The notes: generated from the letters alone by a model not told the origin. A DNA stretch of 64,000 bases from Novosphingopyxis baekryungensis DSM 16222 (GCF_000420305.1 NZ_ATUR01000002.1:372001-436000); one strand, 5' to 3'. Positions 54,280 through 63,880 are shown, counted from the first letter of the stretch. Program-made: numbers and translations.

Positions 54280-54564
54280 ATGGATTTTATCTCAATCCTA
54301 TCGATATTCATCATGGCGTGTTTCGTCGGATATTATGTTGTCTGGTCGGTCACGCCGGCGCTGCACACACCGCTGATGGCGGTCACCAATGCCATCTCCT
54401 CGGTCATCATCGTGGGCGCGCTGATCGCCAGTGCGGCAGCTGCCGTCCCCGGCGCCAAATGGCTGGGCCTGGCCGCAGTGGTTCTGGCCAGCATCAATAT
54501 CTTCGGCGGCTTCGCGGTGACCGAGCGCATGCTCGCCATGTACAAGAAGAAGGAGCGTAAATAA
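54280..54564 (+). CDS. pntA2: NAD(P) transhydrogenase subunit alpha part 2
   Basis: The 94-residue membrane subunit (dII part of alpha) has three or four helices, with family motifs GYYVVWSVTPALHTPLMAVTNAISSVI and the C-terminal INIFGGFAVTERMLAMYKKK. ATG 54280 fits family length. Its last base is the first base of pntB's ATG. It follows a terminator, so it needs either its own promoter or readthrough. Confidence 0.95.
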   Translation: MDFISILSIFIMACFVGYYVVWSVTPALHTPLMAVTNAISSVIIVGALIASAAAAVPGAKWLGLAAVVLASINIFGGFAVTERMLAMYKKKERK

Positions 54565-56018
54565 TGCTCCAGCTTCTTACCGCTTCCGCTGCTGCCCACG
54601 GCCCGGTGAACCCCTGGGTGGCCTTGGCCTATCTCGTGGCCGGCGTATTTTTCATCCTCGCATTGCGTGGCCTGAGCTCTCCGGTCAGCGCGCGGGCGGG
54701 CAACCGCTATGGCATGGCCGGCATGGCCATCGCCGTGATCACCACCCTGGTCACCCATCTCAATGCCGACATATGGGAAATCGCCATCGCCATCGCGATC
54801 GGTGCGGTCATCGGGCTCGTCACGGCCCGCCGTATCGCCATGACCGCCATGCCGCAGCTGGTGGCCGCCTTCCACAGCCTGGTGGGCCTCGCCGCCGTTC
54901 TGGTGGCGGGCGCTGCGTTCCTCAATCCGGATAGCTTCGGTATTTTGGGCGCGGACGGCACGATCCTTGGTGTCAGCCGGATCGAAATGGCGCTGGGCGC
55001 GGCGATCGGCGCGATCACCTTCTCCGGATCGGTCATCGCCTTCCTGAAGTTGAACGGCAACATGTCGGGGTCTCCGATCCTGCTGCCCGGTCGTCACATC
55101 ATCAATCTCGGCGTGCTGATCTCCATTTTGGTGCTGGCCGGGCTCTACACCGCAGCGCCTGGCATGGGCGCCGGCGACGGCTATTATTTCCCGGTCATCG
55201 TGCTTCTGGCCTTTGCCATCGGGTTCCTGCTGATCGTGCCGATCGGCGGCGCGGACATGCCCGTCGTGGTTTCGATGCTCAACAGCTATTCCGGCTGGGC
55301 CGCCGCCGCCATGGGCTTCACCCTTGGCAATACGGCCATGATCATCACGGGCGCGCTCGTCGGCAGTTCCGGCGCAATCCTGAGCTATATCATGTGCCGC
55401 GCCATGAACCGCAGCTTCATCAGCGTGATCGCCGGTGGCTTCGGGGCGGAGAGCGGTGGAGACAGCGGCGGCGGTGAGAAGATCGATCGCCCCTGGAAGC
55501 GCGGGAGCGCCGACGATGCGGCGTTCCTCATGAAGCAGGCGGAAACGGTTATCATCGTGCCGGGCTATGGCATGGCGGTGGCGCAGGCCCAGCATGCCCT
55601 GCGTGAAATGACGGACATCCTGAAGGAAGAAGGCGTCTCGGTAAAATTCGCGATCCATCCGGTGGCGGGTCGCATGCCCGGGCATATGAACGTGCTGCTG
55701 GCCGAAGCGAATGTGCCCTATGACGATGTGTTCGAACTGGAGGACATCAACAGCGAATTCTCCCAGGCCGATGTCGCTTTCGTCATCGGTGCCAACGATG
55801 TGACCAACCCGGCGGCCAAGACGGACAAGAGCTCGCCGATCTACGGCATGCCGATTCTGGACGTGGAAAATGCCAAGACGGTGTTGTTCATCAAGCGCTC
55901 GATGGGCGGCGTGGGCTATGCGGGGGTGGACAATGAGGTATTCTACCGCGACAACACGATGATGTTGCTCTCCGACGCAAAGAAAATGTGCGAGGAGATC
56001 GTCAAGGCGCTCGGCTGA
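54564..56018 (+). CDS. pntB: NAD(P) transhydrogenase subunit beta
   Basis: PntB contains the membrane domain and the NADP(H)-binding dIII. The 484-residue protein has about nine helices (SGSVIAFLKLNGNMSG, GGADMPVVVSMLNSYSGWA) and the C-terminal NADP site with VPGYGMAVAQAQHAL, HPVAGRMPGHMNVLLAEA, GANDVTNPAA and KRSMGGVGYAGVDN. It is complete and overlaps pntA2 by one base. Confidence 0.97.
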   Translation: MLQLLTASAAAHGPVNPWVALAYLVAGVFFILALRGLSSPVSARAGNRYGMAGMAIAVITTLVTHLNADIWEIAIAIAIGAVIGLVTARRIAMTAMPQLVAAFHSLVGLAAVLVAGAAFLNPDSFGILGADGTILGVSRIEMALGAAIGAITFSGSVIAFLKLNGNMSGSPILLPGRHIINLGVLISILVLAGLYTAAPGMGAGDGYYFPVIVLLAFAIGFLLIVPIGGADMPVVVSMLNSYSGWAAAAMGFTLGNTAMIITGALVGSSGAILSYIMCRAMNRSFISVIAGGFGAESGGDSGGGEKIDRPWKRGSADDAAFLMKQAETVIIVPGYGMAVAQAQHALREMTDILKEEGVSVKFAIHPVAGRMPGHMNVLLAEANVPYDDVFELEDINSEFSQADVAFVIGANDVTNPAAKTDKSSPIYGMPILDVENAKTVLFIKRSMGGVGYAGVDNEVFYRDNTMMLLSDAKKMCEEIVKALG

Positions 56019-56048
56019 ATGGCCGAGTGCCCCGAGGGTTAGGAATAC

Positions 56049-56741
56049 ATGCGTAAAATCGGTCTCATCGGTGGGATGAGCTGGGTTTCGACCGAGCTCT
56101 ATTATCGCCGAATCAATAGCAAGGTACAGGCGGCACAGGGGCATAATTTTTCTGCGCCGCTCGCCATCGAGAGCCTTGATTTCAATGGCCTCATCCGCAC
56201 CAGCGACATGGCTGACTGGCGCGAGGCTGCGGATATTCTGAGCGATGCCGCCAAACGGCTGGAGCAGAGCGGCGCAACGGCAATCATGATTTGCGCCAAC
56301 AGCATGCACAAGGTGTATGACGAGGTGGTGGCGGCCGTATCGGTTCCGGTTATCCACATTGCCGATGCCGTGGGCCGCAAGATGAAGGCAGAAGGCGTGT
56401 CCAGCGCCGCGCTGATCGGCACGCGCAATGTCATGACCGAGCCATGGTATCGTCAGCGCCTGATCGAACATGGCGTGTCGCTACTCCCGCCGGATATGGA
56501 CCGGGTCGATGAGATCGACCGGATAATCTATGAAGAGCTGATGAAAGGCATGGTGCGCCGGGATGCCGAGCGAACCCTGAAGACGTTCATCACCAATATC
56601 GACAAGACGGGCGTAAAGGCCGTGGTGTTGGGCTGTACCGAGCTGAATCTGGTCGTGGACGTGAAAGCCAACATCCTGCCTATTTTCGACAGCACCATGA
56701 TCCATGCGGATGCGGGCGTCGACTGGATATTGGGGTCGTAA
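56049..56741 (+). CDS. Aspartate/glutamate racemase family protein
   Basis: The 230-residue protein belongs to the Asp/Glu racemase family and uses two Cys as acid/base catalysts. Both are present: MICANSMHKVYD and VLGCTELNLV. The N-terminus KIGLIGGMSWVST is typical. It is closest in pattern to aspartate racemases (YgeA-like). It follows pntB by 30 bases and may be co-transcribed. Confidence 0.9.
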   Translation: MRKIGLIGGMSWVSTELYYRRINSKVQAAQGHNFSAPLAIESLDFNGLIRTSDMADWREAADILSDAAKRLEQSGATAIMICANSMHKVYDEVVAAVSVPVIHIADAVGRKMKAEGVSSAALIGTRNVMTEPWYRQRLIEHGVSLLPPDMDRVDEIDRIIYEELMKGMVRRDAERTLKTFITNIDKTGVKAVVLGCTELNLVVDVKANILPIFDSTMIHADAGVDWILGS

Positions 56742-56761
56742 AAAGCCCGCACGCACAAAAA

Positions 56762-56791
56762 ACCGCCCCGGCCAGTGTGGCGCGGGGCGGT
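56762..56791 (-). terminator. Terminator between convergent racemase and DUF2147 genes
   Basis: ACCGCCCCG (56762-56770) pairs perfectly with CGGGGCGGT (56783-56791). A run of A residues just left of the stem gives a T tract on the minus strand, so it best serves the DUF2147 gene. Confidence 0.8.
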
Positions 56792-56815
56792 CTTGAACGG
56801 CTTAAGCTGACCTGA

Positions 56816-57235
56816 TCAGCCAGCCTTGGTCCATATCTGTGTCTTGCAGAACGGACCGATGCACCCTTTCACTTCCATGACGCCCGACGACTTGCGCTGA
56901 AGAAGCGAACGGTACGTTTTGCCAGCCTTGGGATCGTAAATCTCTCCACGCCACTCATCGCCATCTTCCTTGAAGCTGGTGAGAACGGGAAGGCCCATAA
57001 GTTTCCGGCTGCGCTTGGACTTATCGGGATTCTTGGTGTCTTTCTGATCCACGCCCTGCGACGGCGTCTTCAGAAATTTGACGATCTTGCCGCACAGGCT
57101 CTGCCCGCAGGGCGCGATCTCGACCACTGCGGCCTTGTCTTCCGTGATCCAGCGGCCCGTGACGGGCTGGGCGGCGAATGCCGGGGCTGCAGTCGCAACC
57201 AGCGCCGCCGCAGCGACAATCTTCGTCATCTTCAT
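56816..57235 (-). CDS. DUF2147 domain secreted protein
   Basis: The 139-residue protein has a signal peptide (MKMTKIVAAAALVATAAPAFA) and the DUF2147 pattern: GRWITEDKAAVVEIAPCG, LCGKIV, a central MGLPVLTSF and IYDPKAGKTYRSLL. The family is periplasmic and of unknown function; some members affect surface adhesion. The start at 57233-57235 is set by the signal peptide. It lies just downstream of the Tad locus on the same strand. Confidence 0.88.
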   Translation of the reverse strand: MKMTKIVAAAALVATAAPAFAAQPVTGRWITEDKAAVVEIAPCGQSLCGKIVKFLKTPSQGVDQKDTKNPDKSKRSRKLMGLPVLTSFKEDGDEWRGEIYDPKAGKTYRSLLQRKSSGVMEVKGCIGPFCKTQIWTKAG

Positions 57236-57346
57236 TATGGTACTCCAGGCTGTTTCACCGATTGATAGCGGCTTGTCGATGACCTGCAACTGAACATTGG
57301 CGCAAAGCGACCTGTGCGGAGGGAACGTGGCCGGAATAATTGGCGG

Positions 57347-58336
57347 CTACATGTTGAAGGCGTCGGAGATCGAACAGGCGGCCGGACCTAGAATAACGAT
57401 GAACAGAACCGGCAGAATGAACAGGATCAGCGGCACCGTCATGATAGCGGGTAGACGCGCTGCCTTTTCCTCTGCCCGCATCATCCGCTCATTGCGAAAT
57501 TCGGCAGAGAGCACGCGCAGGGCGGAGGCCAACGGCGTACCATATTTCTCGGTCTGGATCATCGTGGTCACCACGCCTTTCAGCGCGTCCAGCTCCACCC
57601 GCTTTGCCAGATTCTCGAACGCCTGACGGCGCTCGTTGAGAAAGCCCAGTTCGATGGCGGTCAACGCGAATTCGTCGCCAAGTTCCGGATAGCCGCGGCC
57701 AAGCTCGCGGGCGACACGGCCAAAGGCTGCATCGACGGTAAGGCCGGCCTCCGCGCAGATGACCAGCAGGTCGAGCGCATCCGGCAAACCCTTGCGAATG
57801 GCGTCAGAGCGTTTTGTGATCGCATTTTTCAGATAGATATCGGGCGCTTTGTAACTGCCCAGCAGCGCAAAGGCAAACACGCCAAAACGCTTGAACGCGC
57901 TCCAGTCTCCCAGCCAGCCAAATCCATAGATCGCCAGCGCTGCGCCGCCGCCTATGACAATCGGCAGAACCATTCTGGCGAAAATCACCGCGACTGCCAG
58001 TTCCTTGGACCGGAACCCGGCCTTCACCAGCTTGACCTGTGCTTCCTTGAGCTGGCTGTCCTGCAGCACCTGAAGCCGCGACAGAATGACCCGCATCCGA
58101 TCGGTGGTATCGCTCGTTTTCACCAAGGACGCGCGTTTCTTGGCGGTCGATGCGGTGATGCCGGCCTTCAGCTGTTCGCGGCGATCGTTGAGCGCTTTGA
58201 CGCGCTTGGCCATCGGGTCGCTGACGGTCACGGCGGCATAGATGGCGAGGCACACCGCCAAAACGGCAACGGCTGCCAATATGGTTGCGACGTTGAAGAC
58301 ATCGAAGCCAAGAAGTGTGGGGCCAGTGCTTTGCAT
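57347..58336 (-). CDS. tadC: Tad pilus assembly protein TadC (type II secretion F domain)
   Basis: TadC is an inner-membrane platform protein for Flp pilus assembly. The ~329-residue product has an N-terminal helix, a cytoplasmic part and a T2SSF domain (LDLLVICAEAGLTVDAAFGRVA, GTPLASALRVLSAEFRNERM) with C-terminal helices (PLILFILPVLFIVILGP). The start is ATG 58334-58336 (MQSTGPTLLG). It follows tadB by 13 bases and is the last gene of the locus. Confidence 0.93.
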   Translation of the reverse strand: MQSTGPTLLGFDVFNVATILAAVAVLAVCLAIYAAVTVSDPMAKRVKALNDRREQLKAGITASTAKKRASLVKTSDTTDRMRVILSRLQVLQDSQLKEAQVKLVKAGFRSKELAVAVIFARMVLPIVIGGGAALAIYGFGWLGDWSAFKRFGVFAFALLGSYKAPDIYLKNAITKRSDAIRKGLPDALDLLVICAEAGLTVDAAFGRVARELGRGYPELGDEFALTAIELGFLNERRQAFENLAKRVELDALKGVVTTMIQTEKYGTPLASALRVLSAEFRNERMMRAEEKAARLPAIMTVPLILFILPVLFIVILGPAACSISDAFNM

Positions 58337-58349
58337 GATCAGGCGTTCC

Positions 58350-59312
58350 TTAAATCTCGAAGCTGACCATTTTGGACATGATGAACGCGCCGATCGACAT
58401 CCAAACAAGGCCCACCAGGCCGGCCACGATCAGCCGATCCTCGTAGAAAAACCCGCTCAGGTAATCGGGGTTCATCCAGTACACCAAGGTGAACACGAAG
58501 AATGGCAGCGATCCGACAATATAGGCCGATGCTTTGGATTCGGAGCTCATGGCACGGATCTTCAGCTTCATCTGCGCACGTTTGCGCAGCACATCTGCCA
58601 AATTGCCGAGCGTTTCCGCCAGATTGCCACCGGTCTCGCGCTGGATCGACAGGGTAATCACGAAGAACTGAAATTCCGCCGTACCGAGCCTGTTCGCAAC
58701 TTCCTGCAGCGCGTCTTCCATATTGTGGCCGATACGCATCTTCTCGGTCACCAGCTTAAATTCCTCGCCCACCGGGCCCGGGATTTCCTTGGCAATGACG
58801 GTAAGCGTTTCCCCGATGGGCAGTCCGGATTTCAGACCACGCACCAACAGTTCCAGCGCCTCTGGAAACCGGGCGACGAACTTGGCGAGGCGGCGCTTGA
58901 TCATCTGACCGATAATGAAATGGGGCAGGCCCAGACCGACGAAGGCAGCGACCAAAAGGCTGAGCATTAGCGGCGTGCCACGCGTTGCCAAAATCAGAAA
59001 TGTTCCCAGCCCAAGGCCGCCGCAGATCAGCAGATAGCGTTTGAGCGGGATGTTCTTGCCGGTCTGTTGCAGGCGCAAGATGAGTTTGTCGATCCGTCCG
59101 CCGGCACGGCCGGATCTCGGCCTGTATTGCGATGCCACCGCCTTGCGCATCTGCTTTTCCATCTGCGCTTCGGTGGAATCGCTATGGCGCAGCTTCACCG
59201 CCGACAGGCGACGCGACGAAGCTTTGGAAAGGTTCGGCCCCGCAAATGCGGCAACGATCATGCCCGACATGAGCACGATCATTGCGATCAGCATCAACAT
59301 TTGCGTCGTCAT
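58350..59312 (-). CDS. tadB: Tad pilus assembly protein TadB (type II secretion F domain)
   Basis: The 320-residue inner-membrane platform protein starts with a membrane helix and contains the T2SSF domain (RFPEALELLVRGLKSGLPIGETL, TLSIQRETGGNLAETLGNLADVLR). Two C-terminal helices end the protein. It pairs with TadC. The gene starts only 32 bases after cpaE, the position where cpaF (tadA) normally lies. Confidence 0.93.
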   Translation of the reverse strand: MTTQMLMLIAMIVLMSGMIVAAFAGPNLSKASSRRLSAVKLRHSDSTEAQMEKQMRKAVASQYRPRSGRAGGRIDKLILRLQQTGKNIPLKRYLLICGGLGLGTFLILATRGTPLMLSLLVAAFVGLGLPHFIIGQMIKRRLAKFVARFPEALELLVRGLKSGLPIGETLTVIAKEIPGPVGEEFKLVTEKMRIGHNMEDALQEVANRLGTAEFQFFVITLSIQRETGGNLAETLGNLADVLRKRAQMKLKIRAMSSESKASAYIVGSLPFFVFTLVYWMNPDYLSGFFYEDRLIVAGLVGLVWMSIGAFIMSKMVSFEI

Positions 59313-59344
59313 AAATCAGCAGCCTTTTGCGCGTGCGAAAAGTC

Positions 59345-60613
59345 TCAGGCCTTCTGCTTGCTTGGCAACAGCGAGGAGAAGGAGAAGCCCGACTTGGATT
59401 TGGCAGGGGCAGCCCCGTCGGCGCCATCGCCGGTCATCACTTCCTCCGCCTGATCGAGAACAAGGTTTGCGATGTCCTTAATGGCGGATGACACCTTGCT
59501 GGACCGCACCGCCTCGACAATCGGCTTGCCGAGCTTCGAAGCCTGCGCCGCTGCCTTGGGATCGGCCGGCACCACCACGTCGATCTTGCCTTCCACCGAC
59601 GCTTCGAAATCCTTTTTGCTGATTTCCAGGCCGGACCCGTGAACCCTGTTGGCGACAAGAAGAATGCGGCTTTGCGGTGCATTGGACTTGATCCAGGCGA
59701 GCAACCTGATGGTATCGCGCGCCGCCGCGAGGGTCAGTTCCGTCACGATGACGACGACCTGGATGTCATGGATGAGCCCGGGATAGTTGATCAGCATGTT
59801 GCGCGGCAGATCGATCACGGTGGCTTCGAACGCGTTGCGGAACTCTTCCTGCAACTGATAAAAGGCCGTGCCATCGGTCATGAGCGGGTTGCTGATCGGG
59901 GCTTCTGCGGAGAGCAGAGACAGCTTTTCATTCGCCTTGATCATGGCCCGCTCGAGGAAGAGTCCGTCGATGCGGCTGGGATTGTCGATCGCGTCGGTCA
60001 AGCCGCGGCCGGGCTCGAGGTCGAGCGACAGCGCCCCGGTGCCGAAGTGCACGTCAAGGTCGAGCATGGCGGTCAGGCGGCCGATCCGGTCGCTCAATAT
60101 CCAGGCAATCGACGTGGCGATGGTGGTTGCGCCCACGCCGCCGCGCGTGCCGATAACGGCGGTGGACACGTGGCTTTGCGTGCCGCCGGCTTCATCGGCT
60201 TTCGGCGTGTTCATCATGGCCTGCGCCTGGGCGATCGAATCGCGCAGGGCATCCGGTCCGAATGGTTTGAGCAGATAATCGTGCAAACCGCTCAGCATCA
60301 GATCGCGGTACAGGCGCACATCATTGATCTGACCAATGGCGATCACCATGGTTCCTGGCTCGCAGACTTCCGCGAGAGCGTTGATATCGTTGAGCGGATC
60401 GCCGGACTCCGACAGGTCCACCAGCAGGATATTGGGGCTGGCGGATACAGAGAGCGACTGGATCGCGTTGCGAAGCCCGCCGCGACTGACCTTTTCCGGG
60501 GCCCATCCCATCGTTTCGCAGACCGAGCGGGCGACATCGAAAGTATTGTCGTCACAGACAAAAGCGCTGAACGGATCGCGTCCGCTGGCGCCGCCTTTCC
60601 AGGGTGCGTTCAT
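59345..60613 (-). CDS. cpaE: Tad pilus localisation protein CpaE (TadZ)
   Basis: CpaE is a MinD/ParA-like ATPase-fold protein that positions the Tad apparatus. The ~422-residue product has an atypical receiver-like N-terminal domain (NILLVDLSESGDP), then the deviant P-loop GTRGGVGATTIATS, which lacks the usual Lys at the first motif position, and MLDLDVHFGTGALSLDL. The frame is open well upstream, but ATG 60611-60613 gives MNAPWKGGASG and overlaps cpaD by 4 bases (ATGA). Confidence 0.9.
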   Translation of the reverse strand: MNAPWKGGASGRDPFSAFVCDDNTFDVARSVCETMGWAPEKVSRGGLRNAIQSLSVSASPNILLVDLSESGDPLNDINALAEVCEPGTMVIAIGQINDVRLYRDLMLSGLHDYLLKPFGPDALRDSIAQAQAMMNTPKADEAGGTQSHVSTAVIGTRGGVGATTIATSIAWILSDRIGRLTAMLDLDVHFGTGALSLDLEPGRGLTDAIDNPSRIDGLFLERAMIKANEKLSLLSAEAPISNPLMTDGTAFYQLQEEFRNAFEATVIDLPRNMLINYPGLIHDIQVVVIVTELTLAAARDTIRLLAWIKSNAPQSRILLVANRVHGSGLEISKKDFEASVEGKIDVVVPADPKAAAQASKLGKPIVEAVRSSKVSSAIKDIANLVLDQAEEVMTGDGADGAAPAKSKSGFSFSSLLPSKQKA

Positions 60614-61206
60614 TGATTGTCTCCACCGTTGCGCCATGCTTCGACCGGGCGCACCGCTCTGCGGCTGTCGCCGCCATGATCGTCCTGACCGCGCACGAGA
60701 TCTTCCGGATCTGCGATCATGGCCGCCAAGTTGCTGTTGGTCGCGCAACCATAATTGGTGTGATTGCCGCCCGTGTAGTTGGCTTCGCTTTTCTTGCTCC
60801 AGTCCGGGCAGGACGGCACGCTGGCGCTCGATCGGCTCAGCACGACGCGAACCGTACCTGGAATCACCGGGTTTGCGGTGACCGGCGCGGTATCGACGAC
60901 CTGCGCGTCGTAATTCTGGACGACGCTGGAGACGGAAGCGCGCGTGGACGCATCGGCATAGCCCGGTCCGAAGTCGATCGATACGCGGTCCCCATATCCG
61001 GCATCGAGCGCCGCCATCCATTCGGAAAGGCGCTGCCGCTCGGTTGCCGGAACGCCGCCGCCACTGGTGTCGAGATCGATCGCATAATTTGTGCGTGTCA
61101 CCACCGGCTGATGCACGGAATACATCGTGCGGTTGACGTGGGATCCAGTGCATCCGGCCAGCGAAAGACCCATGGCTGCGATCAGAAATTTTGCGGAGAT
61201 ATGCAT
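60610..61206 (-). CDS. cpaD: Tad pilus lipoprotein CpaD
   Basis: The ~198-residue protein has a lipobox (LAGC) after MHISAKFLIAAMGLSLAGC and the CpaD family pattern: RQRLSEWMAALDAGYGDRVSID, SCPDWSKKSEANYTG and the conserved NYGCATNSNLAAMIADPEDLV end. CpaD is thought to assist the outer-membrane secretin. ATG 61204-61206 is chosen for the signal peptide. It overlaps cpaE by 4 bases. Confidence 0.92.
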   Translation of the reverse strand: MHISAKFLIAAMGLSLAGCTGSHVNRTMYSVHQPVVTRTNYAIDLDTSGGGVPATERQRLSEWMAALDAGYGDRVSIDFGPGYADASTRASVSSVVQNYDAQVVDTAPVTANPVIPGTVRVVLSRSSASVPSCPDWSKKSEANYTGGNHTNYGCATNSNLAAMIADPEDLVRGQDDHGGDSRRAVRPVEAWRNGGDNQ

Positions 61207-61235
61207 GTTGAAAACGCCTTTCTGCCTGTCCCGGA

Positions 61236-62819
61236 TCATTCGAAGCTGAAGCCGGGGCCGGACGCGCCGCCGTCGGAACGGGCAGGCGCGGTTGGGCCGG
61301 ATTGGTCAGCTGCCGGTGAAGACGGTGCAATGGTGGGCTTGGGCCGCGTTCCGCCGCTCACGCCATCGCTCTGCTGATTGAGCAGCAGGCGCTGCGCATC
61401 ATTGGGGCTCTGATAGCCATCCGTCGGCAAAACGATCTCATGATCGGACACCGGCTCGACGAGATAGGGCGTGACGATAATCATCAGCTCGGTTTCGTTG
61501 CGACGCCAGCCATTGGATTTGAACAGATTGCCCAGAATGGGAATGTCCGCCGCTCCCGGAAATTTATCAACCGAGCTGGAGGAGCTATTGCTCAGCAGGC
61601 CAGCAATCATGAAACTCTGACCAGATCCCAGTTCCACGGTGGTTTCCGCACGCCGGGTGGTGATGGCCGGAATTTCCGTACCGCCGATGCGCACGGCGCC
61701 TTGGGTGGAAATATCCGACACTTCCGGTCGCACGCGAAGCGAGATGCGGCCGTTCGCCAGCACCGTGGGCGTATATTGCAGTTGCACACCGTAATTGCGG
61801 AATTCGATGGTGGTTGCCCCAAGGCCGTTGGCAATGGGTATGGGAAATTCGCCGCCGGCCAGAAATTCTGCGGTCTCACCGGACACGGTTGTTAAATTCG
61901 GTTCTGCCAGGGTGGAGATGAGGCCAGCGGATTCCGAAAGATCCAGGGCGGCGGCAACGTCCAGACCGAAAAGCCGTCCGGCTGCCTGCAACACATTTGT
62001 TCCGCTGGGAATATTGAAGTCGAAGCTGCTGCCGCCAGTGATGAACTGGCCCGTTGCCGGGTTGAATGGCAAGCTGATGCTGCCTGCGGGCAATCCGAAC
62101 AGGGAAGAGGCATCGAGCTTTGGCAGGCTGCTCGTCTGGATCGTATTTCCGATCGAAACGAAATCGTTATTGCGCGATACGCCGAACTGAAATCCGCCGC
62201 TTGTGTCCCGCGTGGCCAGATTGCCGTTGATTTCCTTCGCCAGCGAGCGGCTGACCTCGGCAATGCGCACACGCAGATTGACCTGCAGAGGTGTTTTCGT
62301 GCGGATGCGGCTGACCACCTGATTGCCTTCTCCGACGAAAGCCTGAAGCAGCCGCTCGGCCTCGGCAGCGTCTTCCGGATTGGCGACGGTGCCGGTCAAC
62401 AAGGTGACGCCGTTCAGGCTGTTGGTCTGAAGATCCGCTTCCGGCATGGCCAGCTGCAGCATTTGATCGATCGTCTCGATATTACGGCCGGTACGAATGA
62501 CGGCGCTGTATACCGTTTTGCCCGCCGCATTGGTGGCATAGAATGTCGTTTCGCCCGGACCCTTGGCATAGACGTAGATCTGGCGGGGGGAGGTGACCTG
62601 CACATCGGCTATCGCGGGATCGGCCACAAACACGTCCGTGATGGACGAGGGCAGATTGATCTGTTCTCCGCGACCGATGGAAATGGTGACCATGCGGCTT
62701 GGCCGGTCGGACTGCTGCGCGGCCGCTGGAGCAGGACTGACGACGGCCGGTATGGCAATCGCTGAAGCGACGAGCGCCATCATGGCTGCGCCGGGCGGCA
62801 TTCGAAAAAGCGTCTTCAT
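61236..62819 (-). CDS. cpaC: Tad pilus secretin CpaC (RcpA)
   Basis: CpaC forms the outer-membrane channel of the Tad pilus. The ~527-residue product has a signal peptide ending AAAQ, the N-terminal pilus-formation domain (VTISIGRGEQINLPSSITDVFVADPAIADVQ, in two pieces: GRGEQINLPSSI and VFVADPAIADV), a BON-like region and the secretin core with LAEPNLTTVSGETAEFLAGGEFP and TELMIIVTPYLVEPV. A long in-frame upstream extension overlaps cpaB and is not used. It starts 4 bases after cpaB. Confidence 0.94.
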   Translation of the reverse strand: MKTLFRMPPGAAMMALVASAIAIPAVVSPAPAAAQQSDRPSRMVTISIGRGEQINLPSSITDVFVADPAIADVQVTSPRQIYVYAKGPGETTFYATNAAGKTVYSAVIRTGRNIETIDQMLQLAMPEADLQTNSLNGVTLLTGTVANPEDAAEAERLLQAFVGEGNQVVSRIRTKTPLQVNLRVRIAEVSRSLAKEINGNLATRDTSGGFQFGVSRNNDFVSIGNTIQTSSLPKLDASSLFGLPAGSISLPFNPATGQFITGGSSFDFNIPSGTNVLQAAGRLFGLDVAAALDLSESAGLISTLAEPNLTTVSGETAEFLAGGEFPIPIANGLGATTIEFRNYGVQLQYTPTVLANGRISLRVRPEVSDISTQGAVRIGGTEIPAITTRRAETTVELGSGQSFMIAGLLSNSSSSSVDKFPGAADIPILGNLFKSNGWRRNETELMIIVTPYLVEPVSDHEIVLPTDGYQSPNDAQRLLLNQQSDGVSGGTRPKPTIAPSSPAADQSGPTAPARSDGGASGPGFSFE

Positions 62820-62823
62820 CTGC

Positions 62824-63837
62824 TTATCTCCCACCGAATGACACGGTCGTGGAATTGTTGCCGCGTGCGACGTTGACGACGGGGCCCTTGGCCGCTTCTT
62901 CGGCCTTCTGCTCCATCTGCGTCTTTTCCGGCGCGGTCTGCGGTGGAATGCTGCGGCGTTGGAAGCGGGAGACGTCTCCGCCCGTCGAAAAGCTGGATTT
63001 CCCGTCGGTCGGACGCTGGGCCATGCTGCGCAGGATCCGCTCTTCCTCTTCCGGATCGGCATTGGCTGGCACCTTGATGGCGCCGGATGCAATGGCTTCT
63101 TCCAGATCGGACGAACTGTCCGAAAGCGAGCGCAGGGACAGGCTGATGGTGCCAATGGTCTGCGCCACCGTGATCTTCTCGGCAATGCGCGGCGTGGTCT
63201 CCAGCGTGACCAGCTGATAGCCGGTCGCCACGGTGTTGCCGGCCTCGTCAACGGCGGGGGTCGTCCGCTGGTCGGTCGCCAGAACGCGCAGGTTGCGGAT
63301 GATGGTTTCGGAAACCTTGAGCGGCCGGTTGGTCGAATTCTCGATGGCGACGCCCTGAACATCCTGGGTCAGCACCAGATCCACCCGGTCACCTGGGAAC
63401 ACGAAGCCGGCAACACCGGTCAGGCCGGAGACGGGGATGGTGACGGCACGCATGCCAGGCCCCAAAGCGGCGGCCAGAAAGCCGCGATCGCCCGGCGCAA
63501 CGAGCGAGCCCTGCGTGATCGGTTCGCCAGCGGTGATCGCATGGCGCACAACGGTGCCGGGCAACTTCGTGATATCGATACCGCCCGCTGCGCCTTCGAC
63601 CAGATAGGCGTCCGAAATCATCTCGGCGGGCCAGGGCTGGTAGCGAAAGGAATCTGCGGTGACGATAGTGCCCACCGGCATGGCGCGCGTGGCCACGAGC
63701 ACTTTCGGCCCGACAGGCTGAGCCGCCGCTTGCGTTTCCGGCGCGGGCGACCCGACCAGAAGGCTACGCGCCATAAATGCCGCGATGGCTGCGACGAATA
63801 ACGCGCCGAAGAGCAAAATCAGTTTTCTTCTGTCCAT
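62824..63837 (-). CDS. cpaB: Tad pilus assembly protein CpaB (RcpC)
   Basis: The 337-residue protein has an N-terminal membrane anchor (RRKLILLFGALFVAAIAAFMA) and a SAF domain (VLVATRAMPVGTIVTADSF), followed by the RcpC-like core with VSGLTGVAGFVFPGDRVDLVLT. CpaB is a periplasmic partner of the secretin. The C-terminal ~70 residues are low-complexity and charged. It is followed by cpaC after 4 bases and preceded by the partial cpaA. Confidence 0.94.
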   Translation of the reverse strand: MDRRKLILLFGALFVAAIAAFMARSLLVGSPAPETQAAAQPVGPKVLVATRAMPVGTIVTADSFRYQPWPAEMISDAYLVEGAAGGIDITKLPGTVVRHAITAGEPITQGSLVAPGDRGFLAAALGPGMRAVTIPVSGLTGVAGFVFPGDRVDLVLTQDVQGVAIENSTNRPLKVSETIIRNLRVLATDQRTTPAVDEAGNTVATGYQLVTLETTPRIAEKITVAQTIGTISLSLRSLSDSSSDLEEAIASGAIKVPANADPEEEERILRSMAQRPTDGKSSFSTGGDVSRFQRRSIPPQTAPEKTQMEQKAEEAAKGPVVNVARGNNSTTVSFGGR

Positions 63838-63880
63838 GACGCCGACAATCTCCCTGAGGCCCCCCGTGGTCAGCCTTCAC

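Noticed and set aside
54333-56471. A 712-codon open frame on the minus strand opposite pntA2/pntB and the racemase gene
   Set aside because: It is antisense to three well-supported genes, its translation is His/Arg/Asp-rich with no domain, and it reflects high-GC codon bias.
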